A DNA stretch of 64,000 nt, from contig NZ_CP023563.1 of NCBI RefSeq assembly GCF_002407185.1, forward strand, positions 930,001 to 994,000, written 5' to 3'. The position numbers and the translations under genes are program-made. Positions 62,059 to 64,000 of this stretch are shown in pieces (position 1 is the first letter of the stretch; each line of letters starts with the position of its first letter). The notes under the pieces are model-generated. The model ran no database searches, had not been told where the DNA came from, and saw only the letters and a program-made list of their open reading frames with translations. This stretch comes from Brachybacterium vulturis. Its GTDB lineage: Bacteria > Actinomycetota > Actinomycetes > Actinomycetales > Dermabacteraceae.

Positions 62059-63363
62059 ATGACGTCCTCGGCCACTTCCTCGCCCGGGCCGGGGCGCGGG
62101 AGCCGCCGGGCGGCACCCGTCGGCCACGCCGCGATGCGCTCGGCCAACCTGAGCCTGCTGCTGCGCCACCTGCACACCCGCGGCGGTCGCTCCCGCGCGA
62201 CCCTCGCCCAGGAGACGGGACTGTCCAAGGCCTCGGTCACCTCGCTGGTCAGCGATCTCGCCGAGCTCGGGCTGGTGCAGGAGGGCCAGGTCGAGCGCCG
62301 GGGCACCGTGGGCCGGCCCGGCACCGAGGTGCGCATCTCGCCGCTGCATGTCGCCGGGATCGGGCTCGAGCTGAACGTCGACTACCTCGCCGTCTGCTTG
62401 CGCGACCTCGCGGGGGAGGTCCGCTTCACCTCGTCGGTCCCGATGCCCTACGTGCTGGACGCGACGGTGGCGGACGGCCGGGCATACCCTCCCGGCCTGG
62501 TCCTGGACCGTGTCGCGCAGCAGCTGGCCGAGAGCCTCGAGGTCGCCTCCCGGGAGGGGCTCTGGGTCGCCGGGGTCACCATCGCCCCGCCCGGACCCAT
62601 CGACTACGAGGGGGGCAGCGTGCGCGTCGCCGCGAACCTGGGCTGGACGGACGTGCCGCTCGGGGAGGAGCTCGCCGCCCGCCTCGGCCCCGAGCACCCG
62701 GCGCTCTCACTGGAGAACGATGCGAAGCTCTCGGCGCTCGCGGAGGCGCCGCGGCTGGCCCGGCGCGGCATCACGGACCTGGTCTATCTCACCGGCGACA
62801 TGGGCGTCGGCGCGGGGATCCTCGCCGAGGGCAGGCTGATCCGCGGCTGGTCCGGGTTCTCCGGCGAGGTGGGGCACATCGGCCTGGACCCGGCGGGGGT
62901 GCGCTGCCGCTGCGGGCGCCGTGGCTGCTGGGAGACGATGGTCGGCTTCGACACCGTGCTCGCGGTCCTCGACGAGGATGACCCCGCCCGGTCCGGACGC
63001 CTGCCGATGCTGGACCGGCTCGAGCATCTGCGGGTGCTGCTGGAGGCGGGCGATCCGCGCCTGCACGAGCGCTTCACGCTCCTGGTGGACGACCTGGTGC
63101 GCGGCATCGGCGTGCTGGTGGACGTGCTGAACCCGCAGGCGATCGTGCTCGGAGGCTACTTCGGATACTTCGCGGACCTGCTGGTGGGCCGGGTGCAGTC
63201 CGCGCTGGATGCGCGCCTGCTCGCCGCCGACGGACGGGTCGAGGTCAGCGGGTCCGCGCTCGGCCTGGACGCCGCGGCCATCGGCGGTGCCGCAGCGGCG
63301 CTGGAGCGGGTCCTCGAGGATCCCCTCCTCGCCCCGCCCCTGAGCGCCGACGCCTCGGCCTGA
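62059..63363 (+). CDS. ROK family transcriptional regulator
   Basis: 434-residue repressor of sugar metabolism. N-terminal winged helix (about 26-80) with GGRSRATLAQETGLSKASVTSLV, then the ROK kinase-like sugar-binding domain: ENDAKLSALAE (219-229), GVGAGILAEG, GEVGHIGLD and the zinc motif CRCGRRGCWE (283-292). Binding of a sugar or sugar phosphate would release DNA. The start follows TACGAT by 6 bases (leaderless). The gene is next to a phosphohexomutase gene with a palindrome at its promoter, the probable target. Confidence 0.92.
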   Translation: MTSSATSSPGPGRGSRRAAPVGHAAMRSANLSLLLRHLHTRGGRSRATLAQETGLSKASVTSLVSDLAELGLVQEGQVERRGTVGRPGTEVRISPLHVAGIGLELNVDYLAVCLRDLAGEVRFTSSVPMPYVLDATVADGRAYPPGLVLDRVAQQLAESLEVASREGLWVAGVTIAPPGPIDYEGGSVRVAANLGWTDVPLGEELAARLGPEHPALSLENDAKLSALAEAPRLARRGITDLVYLTGDMGVGAGILAEGRLIRGWSGFSGEVGHIGLDPAGVRCRCGRRGCWETMVGFDTVLAVLDEDDPARSGRLPMLDRLEHLRVLLEAGDPRLHERFTLLVDDLVRGIGVLVDVLNPQAIVLGGYFGYFADLLVGRVQSALDARLLAADGRVEVSGSALGLDAAAIGGAAAALERVLEDPLLAPPLSADASA

Positions 63364-63392
63364 TCCGCGCACCGATTCCTCGCCCCGATCCC

Positions 63393-63439
63393 TTGACACC
63401 GGGCACCGCTGCCCCTAGTTTGTTCTGAACGTGAACGTT
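63393..63439 (+). promoter_or_regulatory. promoter and operator of the phosphohexomutase gene
   Basis: TTGACA (63393-63398) and TAGTTT (63416-63421) with 17-base spacing. An inverted repeat AACGT (63428-63432) / ACGTT (63435-63439) lies at the transcription start, in an AT-richer stretch GAACGTGAACGTTTTAG. The neighbouring ROK protein is the obvious candidate regulator. Confidence 0.7.
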
Positions 63440-63500
63440 TTAGGTGTCGGGGCTCCCGCGCGATGAGCGCACCCCTGCCGCCCTCGACGAAGGAGCGAGC

Positions 63501-64000
63501 ATGATCAAGTTCGGCACCGGTGGCTGGAGGGCCATCATCGGGGACGAGTACACCCGGGAGAACGTGCGCCTGCTCGCCCAGGCGCTCGCCGATCGGATGC
63601 ACGCCGAGGGCGTCGTCGAGCGGGGACTGGTGATCAGCTACGACCGCCGCTTCCTCTCCGACGTCTCCGCCTGGTGGGCGATCGAGGTGCTCGCCGGCAA
63701 CGGCATCCCGGTGCGGGTGATCACCCGCCCGGTGCCCACCCCGATGTGCATGTGGACGGTGCAGCAGACCGGCGCCGCCTACGGCATCGCCGTCACCGCC
63801 TCCCACAACCCGGCCCTGTACAACGGGCTGAAGATCTTCACCGAGGGCGGGCGCGACGCCGACCTCGGGGTGACCGACGAGCTCACCGCGCACGTGGCGA
63901 CCCTGAGCGCGAAGGACGTGCGCTCCCTGGCCCCGCACGAGGTGCACGACAGCGAGCTGGTGACCGAGCAGAACTCGATCAACTGGTACCTCGATGCGAT
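63501..64000 (+). CDS. phosphoglucomutase/phosphomannomutase family protein, 5' part
   Basis: Partial gene; the reading frame is open to the window end, giving 166 residues. It begins MIKFGTGGWRAIIGDEYT and has the phosphoserine loop TASHNPALYNGLK with Ser101, characteristic of alpha-D-phosphohexomutases interconverting hexose 1- and 6-phosphates. GAAGGAGCGAGC precedes the ATG. The remaining sugar-binding and metal-binding loops are outside. The strong promoter and ROK neighbour suggest it is induced by a sugar. Confidence 0.88.
   Translation, partial: MIKFGTGGWRAIIGDEYTRENVRLLAQALADRMHAEGVVERGLVISYDRRFLSDVSAWWAIEVLAGNGIPVRVITRPVPTPMCMWTVQQTGAAYGIAVTASHNPALYNGLKIFTEGGRDADLGVTDELTAHVATLSAKDVRSLAPHEVHDSELVTEQNSINWYLDA

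Overview
The window is a contiguous, gene-dense stretch of very GC-rich DNA (near 70%). It suggests an actinomycete chromosome of the order Micrococcales; gene content and style fit Dermabacteraceae such as Brachybacterium, but that assignment is inference because there is no rRNA here. Supporting signs are a MetPS methionine/alanine importer, a compact SRP RNA with a long terminal stem, a dnaX / recR / lysC / asd set, and many genes whose start codon lies 6-8 bases after a TANNNT-type -10 box (leaderless transcripts).

Layout. 1-15.4 kb: type-2 tyrS with an attenuator-like leader, metP-metS, an AbgB/AbgT-like hydrolase-transporter pair, a PNPOx-family protein, a Tat-exported C39-like peptidase, a GNAT acetyltransferase, an LrgA/LrgB pair, a divergent arsR / acr3-arsC locus, ktrB-ktrA potassium uptake, and a vapBC toxin-antitoxin pair with a palindromic operator. 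15.7-24.3 kb: a heterodimeric ABC exporter with one degenerate ATP site, an FAD monooxygenase, an aldehyde dehydrogenase with a good promoter, a proline-rich small protein, a DUF779 protein and an aldo/keto reductase. 24.3-32.3 kb: a repeat-rich intergenic region, an AGCS symporter, the SRP RNA, a TIGR01777-type epimerase, an MFS transporter, an Abi_2/AbiF HEPN protein preceded by a hairpin RNA, and a DAACS symporter. 32.4-44.2 kb: a VOC protein, a very long dnaX, three small proteins, a GH125 alpha-mannosidase-type enzyme, recR, a large membrane protein and an ABC-2 exporter pair. 44.3-54 kb: two carbohydrate ABC importers (SBP plus two permeases each, neither with its own ATPase) flanking nadE. 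54.5-64 kb: lysC-asd-tetR, a PRC-barrel protein with a glycosyltransferase, kup, a ROK regulator and the start of a phosphohexomutase gene with its own promoter and operator.

Functional themes are sugar uptake and processing (two ATPase-less importers probably sharing a distant MsiK-type ATPase, GH125, ROK regulator, phosphohexomutase), ion and amino-acid transport, and metalloid resistance. The most interesting locus is abiF with its upstream hairpin RNA (29538-30596): AbiF proteins are HEPN RNases reported to work with a conserved non-coding RNA as a toxin-antitoxin or defence pair, and to be related to the ancestor of Cas13. A second structural novelty is a family of three intergenic hairpins (1538, 24304, 44243) sharing ACTGGC...GCCAGT arms and an ATAT centre.
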